Assembly: GCA_964429265.1 (NCBI GenBank)
Contig: CAYSBK010000007.1
Coordinates: forward strand, 1 to 35,454
Direction: 5' to 3'
Source: CAYSBK01 sp964429265
Lineage (GTDB): Bacteria; Planctomycetota; Phycisphaerae; Sedimentisphaerales; Anaerobacaceae
DNA: 35,454 bases
In this document: positions 25,011 to 31,987 of the stretch, piece after piece
How the letters are laid out: each line of letters opens with the position of its first letter
Position numbering within the stretch: position 1 is the stretch's first letter
Notes under the pieces: model-generated
Databases searched by the model: none
What the model saw: only the letters and a program-made list of their open reading frames with translations
What the model was told of the DNA's origin: nothing
Program-made: the position numbers and the translations under genes

Positions 25011-27116
25011 ATGAGCAACTACATAGTGCTGGTAAAACAAGTTCCCGACGTTACGCAGATAAGCGACAACGCGTTCAATCCCGAAACGGGCACGCTGATC
25101 CGCACGCGCCTGCCCAGCGTTATCAACGAGCTGGACACCCACGCCCTGGCCTTGGCGAACCAGATGCGCAAGGAAAGCGGCGACCGGAACGCCAGAATAG
25201 TTTGCCTGACGATGGGACCTCCTATGGCTGAGGAGGTTCTGCGGTACTGCCTCAGCCGATGCGCCGATGCGGCCGTGCTGCTTACCGACAGGGCCCTCGG
25301 CGGCGCCGACACGGTTGCTACTGCCAACCCCCTTGCGTTTGCCGTCAGGAAAATCGTTAAGGAGATGTTTTCGGGCGACACCGATTATTACGTAATTTGC
25401 GGTATGCAGTCCGTTGATGGCGACACCGCCCAGGTCCCCGCTCAACTTGCCGAGGAACTACAACTGCCGTGTGTAGCCTACGTTACCGGCGCCGAGTATA
25501 GCAACGGCCGGTTCCAGTTCACCAGGATAATCAGTGGCGGCAGCCAGGTGGTCGTCCCCATACGAACGCCCGTAGTCATCACCGTCGCAAAGCACGACTA
25601 TCCGCTTTTTGCCACCTTCGCCGCCACTCGAAGGGCACAAAAACTGCCGGTAACCCGCTGGAGTGCCGCTGACCTGGGGGCAACTCACATAGGTGTGGCC
25701 GGTTCGAAGACCAGCGTCATAAGGGTTTTTCCTCCCGGCAAAACCACCAGGAAGTGTCAGCAAGTCAAGGATGTTCAATCGTTCGCTCGTTTGCTGATTG
25801 CCAGTTACAAAAGTGCCGGTGCCTCTGACAACCGCAAGGACGCCCAAGCCGAGAGGCGATACGTGCTGCCGGCCAGGCGGGAGAGTATGCTGGACAGGAG
25901 TTTTGAGGCCACGCAGAAGGAGCAGCAGGATTACAAAATCCTCACTGACAAGCTCAAAGAGCAGGGAATCACTGACGTCGCCAAAATAGATGACAATGCT
26001 CGCTCAGCCATTCTTGCCGCAGCCGGCAAACGTTTCCACGGCAGGGCCTTGGACGATATGCTCAAAGGCCTTCGATTGTCCGAGCCGAGCTACAAGGGCG
26101 AGGTTTGGGTCGTGGGTGAGCACAACGACGGTGTGGTTCACCCGGCCACGTTTGAGCTTATTGGCAAGGCCAAGGCCCTTGCCGAGGCCCTTGAAACCAC
26201 CGTCGGCGTATGCATCGCTGGTACCCGGCTTGAGCCGCTGACCAAGGAGCTTATCGCCGCCGGTGCAGACAATGTCTATTTGATTGACCACGAACTGCTG
26301 GAGCTGCCCGACCCGTCGGCCCACCGCAAGGCCGTTGCCGATGCAATCGGACGGTATTGGCCGCAGATAGTACTGTTCGCGGCGACCCCGTGGGGCAGAA
26401 TGTTGGCACCGATGGTTTCCTACAGGCTCGAGTGCGGCCTGACCGCTGACTGCACCTCCCTGGATATAAGGGATAGTTCACGCCGGGGCTTGATAGGGAT
26501 TCTCTTGCAGACCCGCCCGGCACTCGGCGGCAATGTTATGGCGACCATCTGCACCAAGAACTCGAAATCACAGATGGCCACGGCCAGGCCGGGAGTTATG
26601 AAGAGATTGCCGCCCGATTACTCGCGCAAGGGTAAGATAATTCACCACAAGGTGGCCCTGAGCAGCCGCGATTTGAGCCTTGAGTTTGTCAAGACCGAGC
26701 GCAGCACCGGCGGCGTTGACTTATCCGCGGACGTGGTGATAAGCGGCGGAAAAGGTATGCAAAGCCGCGACAACTACGAAAAGCTGGTCGGTTCACTGTG
26801 TCAGGCCGTGGCTGCGGCGCTCGGCACGAGGGTCGAAAGAGGCGCCTCGCGAGCGGCCGTGGAACAGGGCTTTATCGACAGGGCCCACCAGGTCGGGCAA
26901 ACCGGCACCTCCATCGGGCCGAAACTCTACCTGGCGCTGGGTATCTCAGGGGCCATTCAACATATGATAGGCGTGGCCAACTCCGAAACGATAATGGCAA
27001 TAAACAGTGACCCACAGGCGCCCATCTTTAAACACAGCGATTATTATCTGCTCGGCAGCGTCGAGCAGATCGTGCCCGAACTTGTCGAGGCACTACAAGG
27101 CGAGCTGCAAGAGTGA
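25011..27116 (+). CDS. Electron transfer flavoprotein, fused beta and alpha subunits
   Basis: A single 701-aa chain joining two normally separate proteins. Residues 1 to about 255 are EtfB-like (VLVKQVPDV; CGMQSVDGDTAQVPAQLAEEL, with D136-P143). This DGDTAQ form resembles FixA- and bifurcating-type EtfB rather than the mitochondrial/paracoccal type. Residues about 256-360 form a charged, helical linker (RSFEATQKEQQDYK...). Residues 363-701 are EtfA-like (GEVWVVGEHNDG), with FAD-binding domain GGKGMQSRDNYEKL (about 579-592). It also has the family signature LYLALGISGAIQHM followed by AINSDPQAPIF. It would take electrons from soluble dehydrogenases and pass them to ETF-QO, whose gene overlaps its stop by 4 bases. 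AGGG lies about ten bases before the ATG. Whether it bifurcates electrons cannot be decided by eye. There is no frameshift: the frame is open throughout. Confidence 0.93.
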   Translation: MSNYIVLVKQVPDVTQISDNAFNPETGTLIRTRLPSVINELDTHALALANQMRKESGDRNARIVCLTMGPPMAEEVLRYCLSRCADAAVLLTDRALGGADTVATANPLAFAVRKIVKEMFSGDTDYYVICGMQSVDGDTAQVPAQLAEELQLPCVAYVTGAEYSNGRFQFTRIISGGSQVVVPIRTPVVITVAKHDYPLFATFAATRRAQKLPVTRWSAADLGATHIGVAGSKTSVIRVFPPGKTTRKCQQVKDVQSFARLLIASYKSAGASDNRKDAQAERRYVLPARRESMLDRSFEATQKEQQDYKILTDKLKEQGITDVAKIDDNARSAILAAAGKRFHGRALDDMLKGLRLSEPSYKGEVWVVGEHNDGVVHPATFELIGKAKALAEALETTVGVCIAGTRLEPLTKELIAAGADNVYLIDHELLELPDPSAHRKAVADAIGRYWPQIVLFAATPWGRMLAPMVSYRLECGLTADCTSLDIRDSSRRGLIGILLQTRPALGGNVMATICTKNSKSQMATARPGVMKRLPPDYSRKGKIIHHKVALSSRDLSLEFVKTERSTGGVDLSADVVISGGKGMQSRDNYEKLVGSLCQAVAAALGTRVERGASRAAVEQGFIDRAHQVGQTGTSIGPKLYLALGISGAIQHMIGVANSETIMAINSDPQAPIFKHSDYYLLGSVEQIVPELVEALQGELQE

Positions 27117-28789
27117 CACAACAAGACAATAATAACTACAACTACACGGACGTGCTCATCGTCGGCGCGGGACCGGCCGGCCTTGCCGCGGCCATCAGGT
27201 TGAAGACGCTGCGCCCGCAGCTCAATGTCTGCGTCATTGACAAAGCTGCCGCAGCGGGCCAGCACAATCTTTCCGGCGCCGTACTCGAGCCGCAGGCGCT
27301 GCACAACGTGCTCGATTCGGCGGTGCCCGACTGGCAGGATACCGACCAGGCACGGGCGATTCTGGCCAATAAGGTCCGGCGTGACAACGTTATGTTCCTG
27401 CTCGGAAAAAAACTGGCATTCAATATCTCCTTTATGATAAAGCTTGCCGGGGCGCTGCATCTGTCTTTTGGGCAGATGACTCACATCGGCGACTACATAG
27501 TGTCGATAAGCAAGCTGACGAAGTGGTTGGCGGACATTGCCGCCGGACTCGGTGCAGAGGTACTCACCGGCTTTGCGGCCGAGGATATCGTTATCGACGA
27601 CGCGACGCAGCGAGCCACAGGTGTCAAACTCGTGGACCAGGGCAGAGACCGACAGGGCAACCAGCAGCCGAACTTTGTCCCAGGCGAACTCATAAAAGCG
27701 AGGTTCGTCGTTCTGGCCGAAGGCTGCGACGGGCTGTTAACGGAAAAGTTCGTCGAAAAAGCAGGATTGCAGAGGCAGTGCCCGCAACTGTACTCGGTCG
27801 GCGTCAAGCAGATCCTCAGGGTCACCGCCGAGCAGTACGCCGAATTTGGGTCGGACCGCGTTGTGCACGCGATGGGCTATCCCCTCTGGACGCCGGTGCT
27901 TGGGCCGGGTATGTTCGGCGGCGGGATAATGTACCCGGTGGAAGATGAGCACATCGCCGTGGGGATGATCGTCGGGGCCGACTGGAAATACCACGATTTC
28001 AACCCCCAGGACGCACTGGAGAGATTCAAGGAACACCGCTTCATCAGGCGCTTCGTCGACGGCGGCACGGTCGTCGAGGCCGGCGCCAAGATGATACCTG
28101 AGGGCGGCTATTACTCCATACCGAGGCACCCGCAAACGCGCACTATTGGAAAGGCCAATGTCTTGATCGTCGGCGACAGCGCCGGGTTCGTGAATATGCT
28201 CAAGATCAAGGGCCTCCACAACGCCATTGATTCGGGCGTTTGCGCAGGCGAGGCAATCGCCCAAAGCATTGAGCGTCCTGACGATGCGGCTGCAAAATAC
28301 ACCGAGCTTGTGGCTGACTCAACTATCGAAAAGGAAATGAAATCAGCCAGGAACTTCCGCCAGGCGGTCGCGCAATTCGGACCGCTGCAGGGAATGCCGC
28401 TTTCAGTTTTCGGCGGCTTGTTGCCGAGATTCGATGTCGAAGAAGACTACAAAGCGATGACCACCGCCCGCTACAGGCTCAAGCCCGACAGGCAATTCGA
28501 CAAGGACACCTTCACCGCAATGGCCGCCACCGAGCACCGCGAGGACCAGCCTTCGCACCTGCGGATACTCGACAAGGAGATTTGCCGCTCAAGATGCGCG
28601 GCACTTTTCAACAGTCCCTGCATAACGTTCTGCCCGGCCGGCGTCTACGAGACGATTCACGGTCAGGTCGAGCCGGCCAACGCATCCAACTGCCTGCACT
28701 GTAAAACCTGCCAGAGAAAATGTCCCTTCGACAACATTCGCTGGACCGTTCCCGAAGGCGGCGGCGGACCGCGCTACAAACGTATGTAA
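27113..28789 (+). CDS. Electron transfer flavoprotein-quinone oxidoreductase
   Basis: Membrane-associated flavo-iron-sulfur protein of 558 aa that oxidises reduced ETF and reduces quinone. The N-terminus has the FAD dinucleotide-binding motif VLIVGAGPAGLAA (G18-x-G20-x-x-G23). The middle part includes VVLAEGCDGLLTEKF and the second FAD contact VLIVGDSAGFVNMLKIKGLHNAIDSG. The C-terminus is the ferredoxin-like domain: Cys in ITFCPAGVYE, then C527-x2-C530-x2-C533, supplying the four ligands of one [4Fe-4S] cluster. C537 is extra. It resembles human ETFDH and a FixC-FixX fusion. The GTG start overlaps the ETF stop as GTGA, so the two are translated together. No acyl-CoA or other dehydrogenase is next to them, so the electron donor is unknown. 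Confidence 0.95.
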   Translation: MTQQDNNNYNYTDVLIVGAGPAGLAAAIRLKTLRPQLNVCVIDKAAAAGQHNLSGAVLEPQALHNVLDSAVPDWQDTDQARAILANKVRRDNVMFLLGKKLAFNISFMIKLAGALHLSFGQMTHIGDYIVSISKLTKWLADIAAGLGAEVLTGFAAEDIVIDDATQRATGVKLVDQGRDRQGNQQPNFVPGELIKARFVVLAEGCDGLLTEKFVEKAGLQRQCPQLYSVGVKQILRVTAEQYAEFGSDRVVHAMGYPLWTPVLGPGMFGGGIMYPVEDEHIAVGMIVGADWKYHDFNPQDALERFKEHRFIRRFVDGGTVVEAGAKMIPEGGYYSIPRHPQTRTIGKANVLIVGDSAGFVNMLKIKGLHNAIDSGVCAGEAIAQSIERPDDAAAKYTELVADSTIEKEMKSARNFRQAVAQFGPLQGMPLSVFGGLLPRFDVEEDYKAMTTARYRLKPDRQFDKDTFTAMAATEHREDQPSHLRILDKEICRSRCAALFNSPCITFCPAGVYETIHGQVEPANASNCLHCKTCQRKCPFDNIRWTVPEGGGGPRYKRM

Positions 28790-28799
28790 GCTGTCACCG

Positions 28800-28836
28800 C
28801 CGGCACCTGCGGCAAGGTGTTCATTGCGCGTGCCGG
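28800..28836 (+). terminator. Possible terminator of the ETF operon
   Basis: CCGGCAC (28800-28806) pairs with GTGCCGG (28830-28836), and an inner GCAA/TTGC stem can extend the hairpin. A short T-run (CTTTTTG) follows only about 15 bases later, so it is not a classical terminator. It begins ten bases after the ETF-QO stop. Confidence 0.35.
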
Positions 28837-28948
28837 GTACCATTCGGGACGCTTTTTGAGAGATGGTCATTCGGCGGCAAACTCTGTTGGCGCACACCAA
28901 CGACCTGCGGTTTTTCATCTGCCGGGGGGTGAGAAAATAATGGAGTAT

Positions 28949-28973
28949 CCGGCTCAAAAGACCTCCAAGCCGG
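28949..28973 (-). terminator. Weak hairpin downstream of csrA
   Basis: A 6-bp stem CCGGCT/AGCCGG with a 13-base loop, 13 bases past the csrA stop on the minus strand. A U-rich stretch (ATTATTTTCTC) follows about eight bases further on. It is a plausible but weak intrinsic terminator. Confidence 0.3.
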
Positions 28974-28985
28974 TCTGTCAGCGGG

Positions 28986-29186
28986 TTACTGCTTGGCCTG
29001 CTCTTGAGCCTTCTTGGCGGCCTTTTCCCGCTGGATGGCGTCGTATATCTCGCGGCGATGAACCGCTATTTCACGGGGGGCGGTTATCCCCAGGCGAACC
29101 TTGTCGCCCCGCACATCCACGATGGTGATCTCGACATCGTCCCCGATCATAATCGATTCATCTTTCTGTCTGCTCAAAACCAACAT
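28986..29186 (-). CDS. csrA: Carbon storage regulator CsrA
   Basis: Small homodimeric RNA-binding protein that represses or activates translation by binding GGA motifs in mRNA leaders. The 66-aa protein starts MLVLSRQKDESIMIGDDVEI and holds GDKVRLGITAPREIAVHRREIY, including Arg6 and Arg44, the key RNA-contact residues. The end is a Lys/Ala/Gln-rich helix. The ATG at 29186 is chosen because AAGGAG lies about seven bases upstream; a TTG at 29192 would touch that site. A candidate promoter lies at 29342-29371, giving a leader of about 150 bases. In flagellated bacteria csrA often sits with fliW; no flagellar gene is seen here. Its RNA targets are unknown. Confidence 0.96.
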   Translation of the reverse strand: MLVLSRQKDESIMIGDDVEITIVDVRGDKVRLGITAPREIAVHRREIYDAIQREKAAKKAQEQAKQ

Positions 29187-29341
29187 TTTCAACTCCTTTT
29201 GTCGGCTGGCTTTATCTCTACTACGCGGAAGCCGCCCCGGCTGTTCGCTGCCGGCGAAGCCTGTTTTTGCCTGTCCGCCCGCCCGAATAGGACTTAGCCC
29301 CGTGCTGCGGCGGGCAACCCCGGCGCAACCGCACAGCCATA

Positions 29342-29371
29342 GCTATATTTTCGGCCAGAACCGCACGTCAA
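29342..29371 (-). promoter_or_regulatory. Candidate sigma70-type promoter for csrA
   Basis: On the minus strand TTGACG (29366-29371) is followed after 18 bases by TATAGC (29342-29347). The -35 box matches five of six consensus bases and the -10 box four. The leader to the csrA ATG would be about 150 bases. Confidence 0.4.
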
Positions 29372-29440
29372 AACAGCAATTTTTGCACAATGTGCCGATC
29401 CAGCCGGCCGCCAGAACCCGCCCCTACGCAAGTCCTTGTC

Positions 29441-29456
29441 TTGTAAACGCTTACAA
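29441..29456. promoter_or_regulatory. LacI-family (cre-like) operator
   Basis: TTGTAAACGCTTACAA: six-base arms around a central ACGC. The inner 14 bases match every position of the Gram-positive catabolite site consensus TGWAARCGYTWNCW, and the central CG is typical of LacI-family operators in general. It lies about 70 bases upstream of the candidate csrA -35 box and 65 bases downstream of the membrane protein gene. Confidence 0.5.
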
Positions 29457-29520
29457 ACACCCCCCCTGCGGAAGAATACCCGCTTATCCGCCGCCGTTGT
29501 TTATCCGCCCATTCGGGGGG

Positions 29521-30417
29521 CTAGCCCCCTTTTCGCCAGTGCCTGTACCTGACCGCCAGCCAATACCCGCAAATCGCCCCTATCGCGGCGAAACTGACCA
29601 TTTGTATCGGCAGAATCGAAGCAACCCTGTTAGGGTAGAACACGGCCGGCCAGTACGAAGCCAGCCGCGCAATACGGTCGGGCTTGACGTAACTCATTGC
29701 TGCCAAAGCAGTTACGACAGGACCCGCCACCGTCGGCCACGCAGGCCCGGCCCCCAGCACGCTTTTGCAGACGAAACCGGCAGCCGCAAACGCCACAAGC
29801 ACCGAAAAGCCAATCTGAGCTGCCGCCGGCTGACCAAAAACCGCGCCCATCTGTCGGTCATAAAAACTTACGTCACAGGCCGTAAGACCGATAACCAGCC
29901 ACGCAACCACCACCGACCCCGCTACCGCAGCCGCCGCAGTGAGGTAGCCGCCCGAACCGGTCTCGGCCCAGCGGCTACGCTGCGTGGGTTTCGGGGCTGC
30001 AATAACTGCACCGACTCGCACCCCTGCAAAGCCGGCCAGAACAACTCCAAGCCAGGCGAATCCCTCCCATTTAAGGCCCGCAAAAAGCGCCATACGCTGT
30101 TCCAGGCCGGCATTGGAACCCACCAGTGACGCCAGACTGCCGGTCAGCAGGGCCCAGACGGCCAACCCCACCGGCACGGCAAGAACGCCTACGTCCAGCC
30201 CATAGGGCCAGCTTACAAAATAGGCAATCAACCCTGCTGCGAACGCCAGCCCGGCCAATGCCATCACCGCCACCGGCTTTACCATTCCCCCCGCCAGCGA
30301 AAGCACCTCAAGACTGCAGCCCGGTGCCACCAGCGGCCAGGCCGCTGCGGCTACCAGCGCGACCCCCACGCCGCAGGCCGCTGCAATCCGCAATCTCATC
30401 AACCACGACAGTTGCAA
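29521..30417 (-). CDS. Polytopic membrane protein of unknown function
   Basis: 298 aa with about eight hydrophobic segments (for example at 10-30, 45-70, 75-95, 110-135, 155-180, 200-225, 230-245 and 270-290), rich in Ala, Val and Gly. It has no signature I recognise: no transporter motif, nucleotide site or metal cluster. The C-terminus ends RYRHWRKGG, a positive tail expected on the cytoplasmic side. The start used is TTG at 30417, supported by GGAG about eight bases upstream; an ATG at 30399 has no ribosome site. Codon use and reading-frame length make it a real gene, with a Pro-rich shadow on the other strand. It is upstream of csrA on the same strand, with a 334-base gap, and divergent from purD. 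Confidence 0.7.
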   Translation of the reverse strand: MQLSWLMRLRIAAACGVGVALVAAAAWPLVAPGCSLEVLSLAGGMVKPVAVMALAGLAFAAGLIAYFVSWPYGLDVGVLAVPVGLAVWALLTGSLASLVGSNAGLEQRMALFAGLKWEGFAWLGVVLAGFAGVRVGAVIAAPKPTQRSRWAETGSGGYLTAAAAVAGSVVVAWLVIGLTACDVSFYDRQMGAVFGQPAAAQIGFSVLVAFAAAGFVCKSVLGAGPAWPTVAGPVVTALAAMSYVKPDRIARLASYWPAVFYPNRVASILPIQMVSFAAIGAICGYWLAVRYRHWRKGG

Positions 30418-30558
30418 CAGACCACTCCGTAAAAACGACCCTTCGTATTAATTGTCTTAGGGTAGCACCGCCGGCAAGACTAATCAACAGCGCTTTGGGG
30501 CAAATTCACGCCCAGCTCCGCAGTTGCCAGCCAGCCGGTGACGTCTTCCCAAACACGG

Positions 30559-30587
30559 TTTACATCACCCGCTCTGCAAATTACAAT
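30559..30587 (+). promoter_or_regulatory. Candidate sigma70-type promoter for purD
   Basis: TTTACA (30559-30564), a spacer of 17 bases, then TACAAT (30582-30587). Each box differs from the consensus at a single base. Transcription would begin near 30594, about 49 bases before the purD ATG. Confidence 0.5.
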
Positions 30588-30642
30588 ACCTGCGGCAGGT
30601 TGTTTTGCAACGATTCAAAGAGTATTTTTCTCAGGTCGGCAA

Positions 30643-31917
30643 ATGAAGGTACTGTTAGTCGGCGGTGGCGGACGCGAGCACGCTCTGGCGTGGAAACTTG
30701 CACAATCGAAACACCTCTCCAAGCTTTACATCGCCCCGGGCAACGCCGGTACCGCTGCCTGCGGCCGGAATGTTCCCGTCGCTGCCGACGACGTCGAAAA
30801 ATTGACCGCTCTGGCCGTGGACGAAAAGGTGGACCTGGTGGTCGTCGGGCCCGAGGCGCCTCTTGCGGCCGGTCTGGTTGATGCGCTTGAAGCGGCGCAA
30901 ATAATGGCCTTCGGTCCATCCAAAGCCGCTGCAATGCTTGAGGCCGACAAGGCGTTTGCCAAGCAGCTTATGCGGTCCTGCGCCATCTCGACCGCAGAGG
31001 CAAGGATATTTGACAGGTTCGATGATGCCAAGGCCTACATCGCAAGCAGAGACGAACCGGTTGTGGTCAAGGCCGCCGGCCTGGCCGCGGGTAAGGGTGT
31101 GTTCGTCTGTGACGACCCCGCCGATGCAATCCTGGCGGCCGAAAAAATTATGTGCGAGAAAACCTTTGGCGAAGCGGGAAACAAAGTCGTGGTCGAAGAA
31201 AAGCTACTCGGGGAAGAGGCTTCGATACTCGCCTTCGTCGACGGCCGTAACATCTATGTAATGGAATCTTCACAGGACCATAAGCCGATAGGCGACGGCG
31301 ACACCGGACCCAACACCGGCGGTATGGGTGCCTACAGCCCCGCCCCCGTGGTGACCGATGCGATGATGGACCGCATTACCAGGGAGATTCTCGTGCCGGT
31401 GGTCGATGGGATGAACAGGAACGGCACCCCCTACAAAGGGGTTCTATATGCCGGATTGATGATAACGCCGGCCGGTCCACGGGTGCTCGAGTTCAACGTG
31501 CGCTTCGGCGACCCCGAAACCCAACCCATCCTTGCACGGCTGAAAAGCGACCTGCTGGAGGTTTGTCTTGCGGTCTGCCGAGGTAGACTCGACGAGGTCA
31601 GCCTCGACTGGGACAGCCGACCGGCGGTCTGCGTGGTTATGGCCAGTGCAGGTTATCCCGGCACGTATGAAAAGGGCAAGGTGATAACCGGCCTGGAAGA
31701 AGCCCAGAAGCTCGACGGCGTTATCGTCTTCCACGCGGGCACCTCGGCTGTCAACGGCCGGGTTGTCACCAGCGGGGGACGGGTGTTGGGTGTTACGGCG
31801 TTGGGAGAGGACATCGTCGACGCCAAGAGGCGCGCTTACCAGGCCGTCGAAAGAATCAGGTTCGAAGGCGCGTACTTCCGGCGTGACATCGCCGACAAGG
31901 CCGTAAACAGGCGGTGA
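30643..31917 (+). CDS. purD: Phosphoribosylamine-glycine ligase (GAR synthetase)
   Basis: Second step of purine synthesis: joins glycine to phosphoribosylamine using ATP. From the ATG at 30643 the 424-aa protein opens MKVLLVGGGGREHALAW. A further upstream start adds 35 residues that overlap the promoter region and do not resemble the family. The N-terminal domain holds VVGPEAPLAAGLVDAL. The ATP-grasp domain has VVVKAAGLAAGKGVFV and the loop DGDTGPNTGGMGAYSP. The metal site and family signature is LEFNVRFGDPETQ, with Glu283 and Asn285 as expected magnesium ligands. The C-terminal part (SAGYPGTYEKGKVI, then FHAGT and VTSGGRVLGVTALG) is complete. It is a single-function protein, not fused to PurM or PurN. 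Other purine genes are not adjacent. Confidence 0.97.
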   Translation: MKVLLVGGGGREHALAWKLAQSKHLSKLYIAPGNAGTAACGRNVPVAADDVEKLTALAVDEKVDLVVVGPEAPLAAGLVDALEAAQIMAFGPSKAAAMLEADKAFAKQLMRSCAISTAEARIFDRFDDAKAYIASRDEPVVVKAAGLAAGKGVFVCDDPADAILAAEKIMCEKTFGEAGNKVVVEEKLLGEEASILAFVDGRNIYVMESSQDHKPIGDGDTGPNTGGMGAYSPAPVVTDAMMDRITREILVPVVDGMNRNGTPYKGVLYAGLMITPAGPRVLEFNVRFGDPETQPILARLKSDLLEVCLAVCRGRLDEVSLDWDSRPAVCVVMASAGYPGTYEKGKVITGLEEAQKLDGVIVFHAGTSAVNGRVVTSGGRVLGVTALGEDIVDAKRRAYQAVERIRFEGAYFRRDIADKAVNRR

Positions 31918-31955
31918 CCGCGCCCCGGCACCAACAAACGCACGGCCCGCGCTTT

Positions 31956-31984
31956 TTGAGTTCATACCATAGTCGTGGTATAAT
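31956..31984 (+). promoter_or_regulatory. Near-consensus sigma70 promoter abutting the AsmA-like gene
   Basis: TTGAGT (31956-31961), a spacer of exactly 17 bases, then TATAAT (31979-31984). The -10 box is a perfect match and the -35 matches four of six. Transcription should start at about 31991, which is at or beyond the first GTG codons of the open frame. Confidence 0.55.
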
Positions 31985-31987
31985 GCG

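Larger units (their letters stand above)
29187..29520 (-). promoter_or_regulatory. Upstream region of csrA
   Basis: 334 bases without a gene. It holds the csrA ribosome site, the candidate promoter at 29342-29371 and a LacI-family type operator at 29441-29456. A proline-rich open frame on the plus strand crosses this region but resembles no protein and runs antisense to the membrane protein gene. Confidence 0.5.

Noticed and set aside
25011..27116. ETF fusion as a lost stop codon or sequencing artefact
   Set aside because: The linker of about 100 residues is in frame with coding-like composition, which a single-base error would not produce. The fusion is more likely real.
28790..28985. Small plus-strand open frame between ETF-QO and csrA
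   Set aside because: It runs into the antisense of csrA, lacks a good ribosome site and overlaps the hairpins of both neighbours.
29101..30129. 342-codon Pro/Arg-rich plus-strand open frame
   Set aside because: Antisense to csrA and the membrane protein, and low complexity. The minus-strand reading gives clean membrane helices instead.
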